Assembly: GCA_017404585.1 (NCBI GenBank)
Contig: JAFRCB010000214.1
Coordinates: 1-5,759 of the forward strand
Length of the DNA stretch: 5,759 nt
Reading direction: 5' to 3'
Source of the DNA: Lachnospiraceae bacterium
Lineage (GTDB): Bacteria; Bacillota; Clostridia; Lachnospirales; Lachnospiraceae
The notes below the pieces were generated by a model, which was not told the DNA's origin, ran no database searches, and saw only the letters and a program-made list of their open reading frames with translations. The stretch's first letter is position 1, and the number at the start of each line of letters is the position of its first letter. This document shows positions 1 through 5,039 of the stretch, piece after piece. Both the position numbers and the translations under genes were made by a program.

Positions 1-201
1 AGTGCCGACGAGAAAACCTACGATTTTTCCGTTATCCACATACTCAAGGCCATAAGCCGTTTTTGTTTCCAGCAGTTCGCGTACGTGAATTTCGGCATCT
101 TCCGGTTTCCATGGGTCGTTCCACGGCTCGCCGGAAAAAGCTGCGGCATAGATTTCACCGTAGCGGGTAACATGGTCAATCGCAGCCGGATAAATATTCA
201 T
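1..201 (-). CDS. GNAT-family N-acetyltransferase, N-terminal part (runs off the left edge)
   Basis: The visible 67 codons begin MNIYPAAIDHVTRYGEIYAA and continue with FSGEPWNDPWKPEDAE and then DNGKIVGFLVG. This is the usual opening of a small clostridial GNAT acetyltransferase: a first strand with 'A-x-x-D', an alpha-1 region with 'F-x-G-E-P-W', and the beta-2/beta-3 hairpin 'x-G-K-I-V-G-F'. Family members transfer the acetyl group of acetyl-CoA to an amine. The acetyl-CoA-binding Q/R-x-x-G-x-G/A segment lies beyond the window, so the substrate cannot be judged. The start at 201 is chosen because AAAGGAG sits 9 bases upstream. The frame stays open further upstream, with in-frame ATGs at 225, 234, 279, 315 and 324, but none has a well-placed Shine-Dalgarno. 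It follows the carbonic anhydrase gene on the same strand, 115 bases away, with no clear terminator between them, so co-transcription is possible. Family assignment is fairly sure; function is open. Confidence 0.8.
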   Translation of the reverse strand, partial: MNIYPAAIDHVTRYGEIYAAAFSGEPWNDPWKPEDAEIHVRELLETKTAYGLEYVDNGKIVGFLVGT

Positions 202-316
202 AATAAGCCTCTCCTTTCCGGTCATAAGATTCATGTGCCCTGTGCGCGATTCGCCTGTCAACGGTACAGCCTTCCGCATAAACTTCGGAGCTCTGTCTCC
301 TTGACACAATAGCATT
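202..316 (-). other. Short intergenic gap between carbonic anhydrase and acetyltransferase genes
   Basis: No convincing terminator is seen here. A TTGACA hexamer occurs on the minus strand (complement of 256-261), a perfect -35 match, but no good -10 box follows at 16-18 bases (only GCACAT at 17), so a separate acetyltransferase promoter is not proven. The acetyltransferase reading frame happens to be open through the whole gap. Confidence 0.4.
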
Positions 317-874
317 TTACTCATCCAGAAATGTTACTTCACCGGTCTTTATATCATACATAGCGCCGATTACGCGAAGTCCCTCTTCCTCCTCGTCGAG
401 CTGTATGACAAGACTTGATTCAATCAGATCAATGCTGCGCCTGACATTGAGGCAGCTTGCCTTATAGGGATCCGTCTCATCGCCGATGGCAGATCTGATC
501 TCGTCGGTAATGAAGCGGATATATCCCTCCGGCGCATGGTTAATGGCCGCATCGACTGCCCCGCAGTGCGTGTGTCCCATAACGACGATCAGATTCACTC
601 CAAGGTGAAGGGCTGCGTACTCGATACTGCCTAGCTGATGGTTATCTATTACGTTGCCGGCGACTCTTATAATGAAGAGATCGCCGATTCCGGCCTGGAA
701 AATGGCCTCCGGGACCACTCTGGCGTCTGAGCATGTGATAATCAGCGCGTATGGGTGCTGTCCGTTCCGGCAGGTGTCTTCGCGTATAGCCTCGGAAATA
801 TCTCCGATTTCTTTTTTTGCCTGCAGGTATTTCCTGTTTCCGTCTTTCAGCATTTGAATTTCTTTCATAGTCAT
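317..874 (-). CDS. Beta-class carbonic anhydrase
   Basis: The 185-aa product catalyses reversible hydration of CO2 to bicarbonate in the cytosol, supplying bicarbonate to carboxylases and affecting internal pH. The beta-class zinc site is complete: C48 and D50 in the CSDAR motif (with R52 as the Asp-Arg dyad partner), and H101 and C104 in GHTHCGAV. Other family landmarks are RVAGN (70-74) and GSIEYAALHLG (82-92). The length is at the short end typical of small bacterial beta enzymes with CSDAR/HTHCG, and no part is missing. Two starts are possible: ATG 874, only 4 bases from GGAG, or ATG 868 two codons later, with a 10-base spacing that fits better. The longer form is given. A TATAAT promoter lies about 90 bases upstream beside a REP-like hairpin. 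It probably forms a single or two-gene transcript with the acetyltransferase gene. Confidence 0.96.
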   Translation of the reverse strand: MTMKEIQMLKDGNRKYLQAKKEIGDISEAIREDTCRNGQHPYALIITCSDARVVPEAIFQAGIGDLFIIRVAGNVIDNHQLGSIEYAALHLGVNLIVVMGHTHCGAVDAAINHAPEGYIRFITDEIRSAIGDETDPYKASCLNVRRSIDLIESSLVIQLDEEEEGLRVIGAMYDIKTGEVTFLDE

Positions 875-964
875 CTCTCTCCGTAAAGTCTAGTCTGTTT
901 CAGCCGGGGTGACTCCGTCTGCTCCGACGCGCAGAGCGGAATCAAGTCATTCTTTCATGTTTTA

Positions 965-993
965 ATTATATAGCAAGGGACGGTTCTTTTCAC
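965..993 (-). promoter_or_regulatory. Probable sigma-A promoter of the carbonic anhydrase gene
   Basis: On the minus strand, GTGAAA (complement of 988-993, 4 of 6 matches to TTGACA) is separated by 17 bases from a perfect TATAAT (complement of 965-970). Transcription would begin near 958 and give a leader of about 85 bases. The spacer contains almost the whole left arm of the 976-990/1011-1025 inverted repeat, so the two elements overlap physically. Confidence 0.55.
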
Positions 994-1025
994 GCGAAAA
1001 ATCTCACGTAAAAAGAACCGTCCCT
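976..1025. repeat. REP-like imperfect palindrome (GGGACGGTTC family)
   Basis: A perfect 15-base inverted repeat has its left arm (AGGGACGGTTCTTTT) at 976-990 and its right arm at 1011-1025. Pairing continues inward after a C/A mismatch with 3 more pairs (992-994 with 1007-1009) and, after another mismatch, 2 more (996-997 with 1004-1005). The result is a 22-step hairpin with two mismatches and a 6-base loop. It lies 6 bases past the stop of the DUF2156-STAS gene and lacks a T-tract, so it is not a textbook terminator. From memory, the arm sequence GGGACGGTTC with a flanking TTTGTCA (1028-1034) resembles short dispersed palindromes common in Clostridia and relatives, of the kind associated with REP-associated tyrosine transposases (RAYT). 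Copy number cannot be checked from one window. Confidence 0.7.
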
Positions 1026-1031
1026 GATTTG

Positions 1032-2300
1032 TCACTGAATATCAAGTATAAGCCCGAAACCTGTCAGGTCAAGAATCTCTCGCACACCCTCACTCACATT
1101 GATCAAAGTCATGCTGCCGTCCTTCGCCTTCATCTCCTTCAGAGATGAGATCAGGATCCTGAGGCCGGCAGATGAGATATACTCAAGATTCTCCAGGTCA
1201 TAGACAAGCTCCGTAACGTCCTGAAGCGCACCCATGATTTCCTTCTGGGCACCTGGTGCCGCAGGTGTATCCAGTCTGCCCGAGAGCGCGACCATAAGCT
1301 TACTGCCCTCCTTCAAAGTAGAAAGCCAAAGGCCCCTGGCAGCGACCGTATGCACGACCGGTTCGCTGTCTGCTGCTGCCGGATCATATGTCACCGTGTA
1401 TTTTCTCAGCATAACGAGCGGTGAGAGGTTTTCCTTAAAATCGCGAAGATGCGGCTCGCCAATATCATTCATTATGTTAACTGTAAGGATTCCCCGCTCG
1501 GAGTTGCGTTTTGCGTCGAGCCAGTATGCGAATTCATTTATGCCCTCATACTCGGACTTGGCCCCGTAGAATGTTCCGATGACATTGGAAGCGTCGATCC
1601 GCTCATTGATCACGTAGGCAACGCACTCGTCATCGACTTTGATCAGGAAACCGTACAGGGACTTGAAAGCTTCCGGAAAAGCATCCCATGAATCCAGCAC
1701 AAAAAGCAGTCCGTTCTCGAAAAAATTGGCTGCCTCGCTGTCCGAAATGCTGCTCTCTATGTCCTCCGCCGTCTCTGTCTGGAATTCCCGGAGTTCATCA
1801 AATACGTCAGGAGAAAACTCCTCAATCGTGTACTCATAGTTCTCCTGAAAAACATTGCGGTAACGGCGGAACTGCTCCAGCGTCCCGCTCTCCGGGTCCT
1901 TCAGCCTGTCCATCGAAAGAATATAGTCCCAGCTGTCCCGATCCTCAGTGATCGTGACAGCACTGCCCAGTTTTTTCTTCCACAGGTTGGCAAGATATTC
2001 CGGCACCAGTCTGAACGTAGTTCCCGCGGGGACGTTCTTTTCAAATACATCCCTCCAGTCCACTGCATCCCAGTCGCCCATCGGAGCTGCCCAGTACTCG
2101 CTGTCACCGACCAACACCTTGTGCCAGCACAGGTCTGCCTCGTAGCCGCGAAGAACGTCCATGTTATCGTTCTCCTCGGTGATGATTCTGAGCGCAAATA
2201 TCTTAAGTGGTGAGAGGTCAGACGGGATCTGGATGCTTTTACCCAGATATTCTGAGTAGCGGGCTGTGTCGTCGAAATCGAATCCTGTAAATCTGATCAT
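1032..2300 (-). CDS. DUF2156 (LPG synthase C-terminal-like) domain fused to a C-terminal STAS domain
   Basis: The 422-aa product is predicted soluble. Residues about 1-301 look like the GNAT-fold DUF2156/phosphatidylglycerol lysyltransferase C-terminal family: SWDYILSMDRL (123-133), then QFRRYRNVFQENY (143-155) in place of the usual K-x-F-x-x-K-R-N-x-x-N-x-F-x-x-x-Y, and a final DIGEPHLRDFK ... MLRKY block matching the family's 'D-L-G-x-x-G-L-R-x-x-K ... L-x-K-Y'. Residues about 324-422 form a STAS domain of the SpoIIAA/RsbV anti-anti-sigma type, with a YISSAGLRIL motif; S377 aligns with the serine phosphorylated in SpoIIAA and RsbV. The start is ATG 2300, with GGAGGA 8 bases upstream; a longer in-frame start (TTG 2360) has no ribosome binding site. 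The likely role is a phosphorylation-controlled signalling protein with an acyltransferase-like or ligand-binding front end. Substrate and partner are unknown, and no kinase or sigma factor gene is adjacent. Confidence 0.85.
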   Translation of the reverse strand: MIRFTGFDFDDTARYSEYLGKSIQIPSDLSPLKIFALRIITEENDNMDVLRGYEADLCWHKVLVGDSEYWAAPMGDWDAVDWRDVFEKNVPAGTTFRLVPEYLANLWKKKLGSAVTITEDRDSWDYILSMDRLKDPESGTLEQFRRYRNVFQENYEYTIEEFSPDVFDELREFQTETAEDIESSISDSEAANFFENGLLFVLDSWDAFPEAFKSLYGFLIKVDDECVAYVINERIDASNVIGTFYGAKSEYEGINEFAYWLDAKRNSERGILTVNIMNDIGEPHLRDFKENLSPLVMLRKYTVTYDPAAADSEPVVHTVAARGLWLSTLKEGSKLMVALSGRLDTPAAPGAQKEIMGALQDVTELVYDLENLEYISSAGLRILISSLKEMKAKDGSMTLINVSEGVREILDLTGFGLILDIQ

Positions 2301-2331
2301 ACGGAATATCCTCCAGAAAAAATCTTCCTTT

Positions 2332-2360
2332 AGTTTAGACGAAAACTGGGAATACTGCAA
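2332..2360 (-). promoter_or_regulatory. Possible promoter of the DUF2156-STAS gene
   Basis: On the minus strand, TTGCAG (complement of 2355-2360) lies 17 bases before TAAACT (complement of 2332-2337), which matches TATAAT at 4 of 6 positions. The match is modest. Transcription would start about 25 bases before the GGAGGA ribosome binding site. The terminator after the HdeD gene upstream supports the need for a promoter here. Confidence 0.3.
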
Positions 2361-2365
2361 GTAAA

Positions 2366-2397
2366 ACAGCCGGCCGCTGTCGACAAGCCGACAGCGG
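2366..2397. repeat. Overlapping alternative hairpins built from ACAGC/GCTGT units
   Basis: CCGCTGTCG (2374-2382) pairs perfectly with CGACAGCGG (2389-2397) around a 6-base loop. The same GCTGT (2376-2380) can instead pair with ACAGC at 2366-2370 around a 5-base loop, so the two structures exclude each other. No T-tract follows directly on either strand; on the minus strand the run TGTTTT comes only after CCGGC. It may back up the 2431-2452 terminator or lie just upstream of the DUF2156-STAS promoter. Confidence 0.4.
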
Positions 2398-2423
2398 GGG
2401 CGACAGAGACCGGCGTATACTCA

Positions 2424-2452
2424 ATGAAATCTCGCTTTCAAGATAAAGCGAG
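2424..2452 (-). terminator. Intrinsic terminator of the HdeD-family gene
   Basis: CTCGCTTT (2431-2438) and AAAGCGAG (2445-2452) form an 8-bp stem with a 6-base loop. On the minus strand it begins 9 bases after the HdeD-family stop codon and is followed by the T-rich run ATTTCATT. The stem is short with four GC pairs, so efficiency may be moderate. Confidence 0.6.
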
Positions 2453-2461
2453 GGACTTTGT

Positions 2462-2950
2462 TCAGCGCAATCTTCCGGCAACAGAAAAGTTCACCGCGCC
2501 CTGGTAAATCAGAGCAATCCCGACCAGACGCACGATCATGTTGGTCAGCCGGAAAGGATCGAGCAGGATCATCACACCGAACACGATACCGGCAATAATG
2601 AGCATCGTCTGGGCTGTCGACCTTCTGCCCCACTGGGTCAGCGCAGTGATCGAACTTATTAACAGAATAATCCCACACAGGATATTGACATAAGATATCA
2701 CAGAATACGGACTGCGAACGAACCATATTCCAACCAGAAGTATGAGGACAGGCCCGATGATTTGCGCGTCCACTCCAAAACGCATGCTGCTTATGATTCC
2801 CATGACACCGCTGATGACCAGAAGCCATCCTCCTATTCTTACGACACTCGTCAGAGCGTAGGTCGGAGTCAGAAGGAACATGATGCCAAGGAGCACCAGC
2901 AGAATTCCGCTCATGAGATTCTGATTACGAACGATTTTTCTGAAATCCAT
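2462..2950 (-). CDS. HdeD/DUF308-family six-helix membrane protein
   Basis: The 162-aa product has six hydrophobic segments at about 12-27, 34-54, 62-78, 83-102, 113-130 and 136-153. They form three successive two-helix hairpins with the same pattern 'L-L-x-G-I-x-F-x-x-x-P': ILLVLLGIMFLLTP (16-29), VLILLVGIWFVRSP (68-81) and a third copy ending at P132. The prolines are 51-52 residues apart, so the protein is a visible threefold repeat. This organisation and length are typical of the HdeD/DUF308 family. The E. coli member is linked to acid resistance at high cell density, but the molecular activity is not known. The start at 2950 has GAGGAG 6 bases upstream. The gene is monocistronic, closed by its own terminator, and divergent from the Mn2+-riboswitch gene. 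A role in acid or envelope stress is inference from the family. Confidence 0.88.
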   Translation of the reverse strand: MDFRKIVRNQNLMSGILLVLLGIMFLLTPTYALTSVVRIGGWLLVISGVMGIISSMRFGVDAQIIGPVLILLVGIWFVRSPYSVISYVNILCGIILLISSITALTQWGRRSTAQTMLIIAGIVFGVMILLDPFRLTNMIVRLVGIALIYQGAVNFSVAGRLR

Positions 2951-3114
2951 AATTTTCTCCTCTCTATACCTTCTTATTGAAATTCCACATTGAATACAAT
3001 CAGTTACACCGACATGTCATATTCTCACGGAGAGTTTACATTCTCCAAACCATGAATATTATATCACGTTTTTTTCGCTGTACGAAAAGACACAGAATTT
3101 TCATAATTCAGTAC
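2951..3114 (-). promoter_or_regulatory. HdeD-gene leader and possible promoter in the divergent intergenic region
   Basis: This is the larger gene-free half of the 381 bases between the two divergent genes. On the minus strand a perfect TATAAT (complement of 3058-3063) is preceded at 17 bases by TTCGTA (complement of 3081-3086), only 3 of 6 matches to a -35 box. It would give a leader of about 100 bases. The leader carries an inverted repeat GGAGA(3029-3033)/TCTCC(3042-3046), two ATTCTC copies (3021 and 3040, 19 bases apart) and the 8-base palindrome GACATGTC (3012-3019). A TTTTCG/CGAAAA hairpin (3072-3077 with 3083-3088) overlaps the weak -35. Any of these could bind a regulator; none is a recognised operator. 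Confidence 0.35.
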
Positions 3115-3143
3115 TTGAATACCGATTCTGCCTGTGATATTAT
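3115..3143 (+). promoter_or_regulatory. Sigma-A promoter of the riboswitch transcript
   Basis: TTGAAT (3115-3120) and TATTAT (3138-3143) are separated by exactly 17 bases, and TG at 3135-3136 gives an extended -10 (TGATATTAT). The predicted start, about 3150-3151, coincides with the first base of the aptamer P1 stem, which supports both calls. Confidence 0.8.
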
Positions 3144-3150
3144 ACTCCCA

Positions 3151-3243
3151 GATAAAAGGGAGTAGCGGCCGGCAGCGCCGGAGCGAATACCGTCAGGACG
3201 GTGCCTCATGCACCCGGTGAGCATTGACAGCGAGACTTTTATC
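3151..3243 (+). promoter_or_regulatory. yybP-ykoY (Mn2+-sensing) riboswitch aptamer
   Basis: Conserved landmarks of this class are present in order. The 5' strand ATAAAAGGGAGTAGC (3152-3166) carries the conserved GGGAGTAGC; the 3' strand ATTGACAGCGAGACTTTTAT (3223-3242) carries the conserved TTGACAGC(A/G)AGAC. P1 is a perfect 8-bp helix, 3151-3158 with 3236-3243. One leg is the hairpin CCGG(C)/(G)CCGG at 3169-3181. The other leg is closed by GTCA (3192-3195) with TGAC (3225-3228), with an inner hairpin CTCA (3205-3208)/TGAG (3218-3221). Known biology: the two legs dock through their loops around Mn2+, stabilising P1. Here P1's 3' strand is also the 5' arm of a terminator, so Mn2+ is expected to turn the downstream gene on. 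It lies just after a promoter and upstream of only one gene. Confidence 0.9.
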
Positions 3244-3273
3244 ATGACATGTGATCATGATAAGGGTCTTTTT
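3233..3273 (+). terminator. Riboswitch-controlled intrinsic terminator
   Basis: The arm 3233-3247 pairs with 3255-3269 over 15 bp (two T-G wobbles) around the 7-base loop CATGTGA, followed immediately by a T-run (3269-3273) and then C. Its 5' arm contains 3236-3243, the 3' strand of the aptamer P1 stem, so P1 and terminator cannot form together. This is the expression platform of a transcriptional on-switch. Confidence 0.88.
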
Positions 3274-3331
3274 CTATATCATGACCACAGAATTCGCCGT
3301 ATGAATAAGGCATATAAAGGAGGACAAAGAT

Positions 3332-3550
3332 ATGTTGGGAGCAATCATTCTTATTATTTTGTTATTTAGCGTTGTAAAAATCGGATTAAAGCTTGCGTGG
3401 GGCGCATTGAAATTCGTTTTCGGCTTAGGACTCTTCTTCTTCTGCCCGCTGCTTTTCGTTGTAGCTGCAGCGATGGGAATGTTCGGAAGCATGCTGATCC
3501 CGATCATCATCATGATTGTACTGTTCGGATTCGGGTTTATCCGGGTATAA
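3332..3550 (+). CDS. Small hydrophobic membrane protein under Mn2+ riboswitch control
   Basis: The product is 72 aa and I do not recognise its family. It starts MLGAIILIILLFSVVKIGLK and has hydrophobic stretches at about 2-15, 29-50 and 52-69, separated by a lysine-bearing amphipathic segment (K16, K20, K27); R71 is near the end. There is no aspartate, glutamate or histidine, one cysteine (C38) and several methionines (M48, M50, M54, M61). Two or three membrane passes are likely, with the basic residues probably cytoplasmic. The start is secure: AAAGGAGG (3316-3323) lies 8 bases before the ATG. It is the only gene of a unit consisting of promoter, Mn2+ riboswitch, terminator, gene and second terminator. 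The lack of acidic residues argues against a conventional metal exporter such as MntP or TerC. A modulator of a transporter or a membrane-stress peptide is a possible role, by inference only. The ribosome binding site and coherent transcription unit argue that the gene is real. Confidence 0.85.
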   Translation: MLGAIILIILLFSVVKIGLKLAWGALKFVFGLGLFFFCPLLFVVAAAMGMFGSMLIPIIIMIVLFGFGFIRV

Positions 3551-3586
3551 CAAAAGGCTGCACACTGCAGACTTCTTCAAATTAAC

Positions 3587-3615
3587 AGGCGGCCGCGTCA
3601 AAAGCGCGGCCGCCT
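3587..3615. terminator. Bidirectional terminator between convergent genes
   Basis: A perfect 11-bp GC-rich stem, AGGCGGCCGCG (3587-3597) with CGCGGCCGCCT (3605-3615), surrounds a 7-base loop TCAAAAG. The plus strand continues TTGCATTATATT and the minus strand GTTAATTTG, so it is T-enriched but not T-only on both sides. It sits 36 bases after the small membrane protein's stop and 63 bases from the MATE stop on the other strand, and so can serve both transcripts. Confidence 0.8.
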
Positions 3616-3641
3616 TGCATTATATTCAGATCTTATTCCGG

Positions 3642-3659
3642 TCTAAATACGTCTTTAGA
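3642..3659 (-). repeat. Short inverted repeat after the MATE stop codon
   Basis: TCTAAA (3642-3647) and TTTAGA (3654-3659) are perfect arms around TACGTC, 19 bases beyond the MATE stop on the minus strand. The stem is AT-rich with no T-tract, so on its own it is a poor terminator; it may only add to the stronger hairpin at 3587-3615. Confidence 0.25.
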
Positions 3660-3678
3660 GGTGTAGACCATTTTCCGC

Positions 3679-5037
3679 TTACATATCTTCATTCGGCAGC
3701 TTCCGGAAAAACATCCATCCGAGAAGCACCGTCAAAGGCAGAGCAAGAACCTGAGCGACAGGCTGGGCCTCCTGAATTCCGGAAAGACCCCTCAGCTGTG
3801 TCAGTATGAGCAGGGCAGGAATAAAGATAAGACCGTTCCGGAGAGCGCTGAGCAGCGTCGCCCCGAGCCGCCTCCCGGTACTCTGATAGAGCATCTCGGT
3901 CGACATGCAGGGCGGCAGACAGATCAGCGAGAACATCTGGAGCTTCAAGGCCCTCGTCCCTATTCCGATGACCTCCGGATCATCCCTGAAAAGGCCGATC
4001 ATATTTTCAAGATTGAGCAGCACTATAGATGCTCCGAAAACTATGACGCAGGTCATCATGATGATCGTTGTCTTATAGCCCTGACGAAGTCTTCTGTACT
4101 TTTTCGCTCCATAGTTAAAACCGCTGACAGGCTGGAATCCCTGACCGATGCCAAGCCCGATGGAGATGACGAAAAACGAAATTCGCGAGACGATACTCAT
4201 TGCAGCCACAGCCGCATCGCCGTATACGGCGGCGTTGGTATTCAGAAGGACCGTGGTGAAGGAATTGAGACCCTGACGGAGAAGACTGGGAAAGCCGGTC
4301 GCCATAATGTTGGCGGGCAGGGCAATATTGTGCCGGCTCACATTGGATAAAGAAAGACGGCTCTCGGTGCGGTTCGTCATGAACATTCCGAGGAGGATCC
4401 CAAAACTCACGATCTGACTGAGGCAGGTCGAAAGCCCGGCACCCGCAATGCCCATGTGCATAGCGAACATGAAGATCGGATCGCCGGCCATGTTGAGAAT
4501 CGCCCCGGTCATAAGGCCGATCATGCCAAGCGCTGCCTTGCCTTCGTAGCGGAGAATATTGTTCATCGTGAATGACATGGCCATGAACGGAGCGGCCGCG
4601 AGAATAAAAGATATGTATGTTTTCGCATAGGGTGCGATTGTCTCCGTGGAGCCGAGCGCGAAGACGATGCGGTCAATATTTGCAAATCCAATGACCGTGA
4701 TAGCGGCTCCGCACATAAATGAGCCGAAACATCCCGTCGAAGCCGTCCGGGAAGCGGTCTCCGTATCCCTTGCCCCGAGGGCTCTCGAGATGATGCTGCC
4801 CGAGCCCTGACCGAACATGAATCCGAAAGCCTGGATTATCGCCATAAATCCGAAAACTATGCCGACCGCCCCGCTTGCGCTCGTCCCAAGCCTTCCGACA
4901 AAAGCTGTGTCAACGAGATTATAAATGTTCGTGACCAGCATGCTGATGATTGTCGGGACCGAAAGGGTCGCGATCAGCCGCGGGATAGGCGTCGCGGTCA
5001 TCTTTTCGTATTGTGTCATCTTCGCTTTCTCTGTCAT
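3679..5037 (-). CDS. MATE-family multidrug/metabolite efflux pump (MepA/DinF-like)
   Basis: The 452-aa integral membrane protein has about twelve hydrophobic helices in two homologous halves. The first half carries the signature PTIISMLVTNIYNLVDTAFVG (from P28, with N37, N40 and D43) followed by GTSASGAVGI and AFGFMFGQGSGSIISRALGA. The second half has the matching FPSLLRQGLNSF and the family's GFQPVSGFNYGAKKY. Length and layout are those of a full bacterial MATE antiporter, which exports cationic drugs or metabolites using a Na+ or H+ gradient. The opening MTQYEKMTATPIPRL is typical of clostridial members. ATG 5037 lies 2 bases after the stop of the preceding gene, so translational coupling is likely; its nearest purine-rich site (GGGAGG) is about 16 bases away. 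ATG 5019 (Met7) is a possible shorter start. It is the last gene of the operon. The actual substrate cannot be read from sequence. Confidence 0.95.
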   Translation of the reverse strand: MTEKAKMTQYEKMTATPIPRLIATLSVPTIISMLVTNIYNLVDTAFVGRLGTSASGAVGIVFGFMAIIQAFGFMFGQGSGSIISRALGARDTETASRTASTGCFGSFMCGAAITVIGFANIDRIVFALGSTETIAPYAKTYISFILAAAPFMAMSFTMNNILRYEGKAALGMIGLMTGAILNMAGDPIFMFAMHMGIAGAGLSTCLSQIVSFGILLGMFMTNRTESRLSLSNVSRHNIALPANIMATGFPSLLRQGLNSFTTVLLNTNAAVYGDAAVAAMSIVSRISFFVISIGLGIGQGFQPVSGFNYGAKKYRRLRQGYKTTIIMMTCVIVFGASIVLLNLENMIGLFRDDPEVIGIGTRALKLQMFSLICLPPCMSTEMLYQSTGRRLGATLLSALRNGLIFIPALLILTQLRGLSGIQEAQPVAQVLALPLTVLLGWMFFRKLPNEDM

Positions 5038-5039
5038 TA

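Noticed and set aside
85..312. Plus-strand open frame of 75 codons over the left edge
   Set aside because: It is antisense to the acetyltransferase start, which has a good ribosome binding site and a family-like protein; the plus-strand translation resembles nothing.
976..1025. Reading the large palindrome as an ordinary rho-independent terminator
   Set aside because: No T-tract follows the stem on either strand, and the long mismatch-containing arms fit a REP-like element better, although it may still slow or stabilise transcripts.
2301..2360. N-terminal extension of the DUF2156-STAS gene from a TTG at 2360
   Set aside because: There is no ribosome binding site at the TTG, which also coincides with the candidate -35; ATG 2300 has GGAGGA at 8 bases.
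2421..2828. Minus-strand open frame of 135 codons
   Set aside because: It overlaps the HdeD-family gene in another frame and crosses its terminator; the composition is not protein-like.
2977..3165. Plus-strand open frame of 62 codons
   Set aside because: It runs through the riboswitch promoter and into the aptamer, starts at a TTG and has no family resemblance.
3138..3250. Alternative riboswitch classes (NiCo, magnesium M-box, fluoride)
   Set aside because: The paired GGGAGTAGC and TTGACAGCGAGAC landmarks with a single closing P1 are specific to yybP-ykoY; the conserved elements of the other classes are absent.
3281..3304. Seven-codon open frame between riboswitch terminator and the small gene
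   Set aside because: No ribosome binding site; the length is within chance expectation.
3274..3513. Minus-strand open frame of 79 codons opposite the small membrane protein
   Set aside because: It is a shadow of the hydrophobic plus-strand gene, which has the strong AAAGGAGG site and the dedicated riboswitch.
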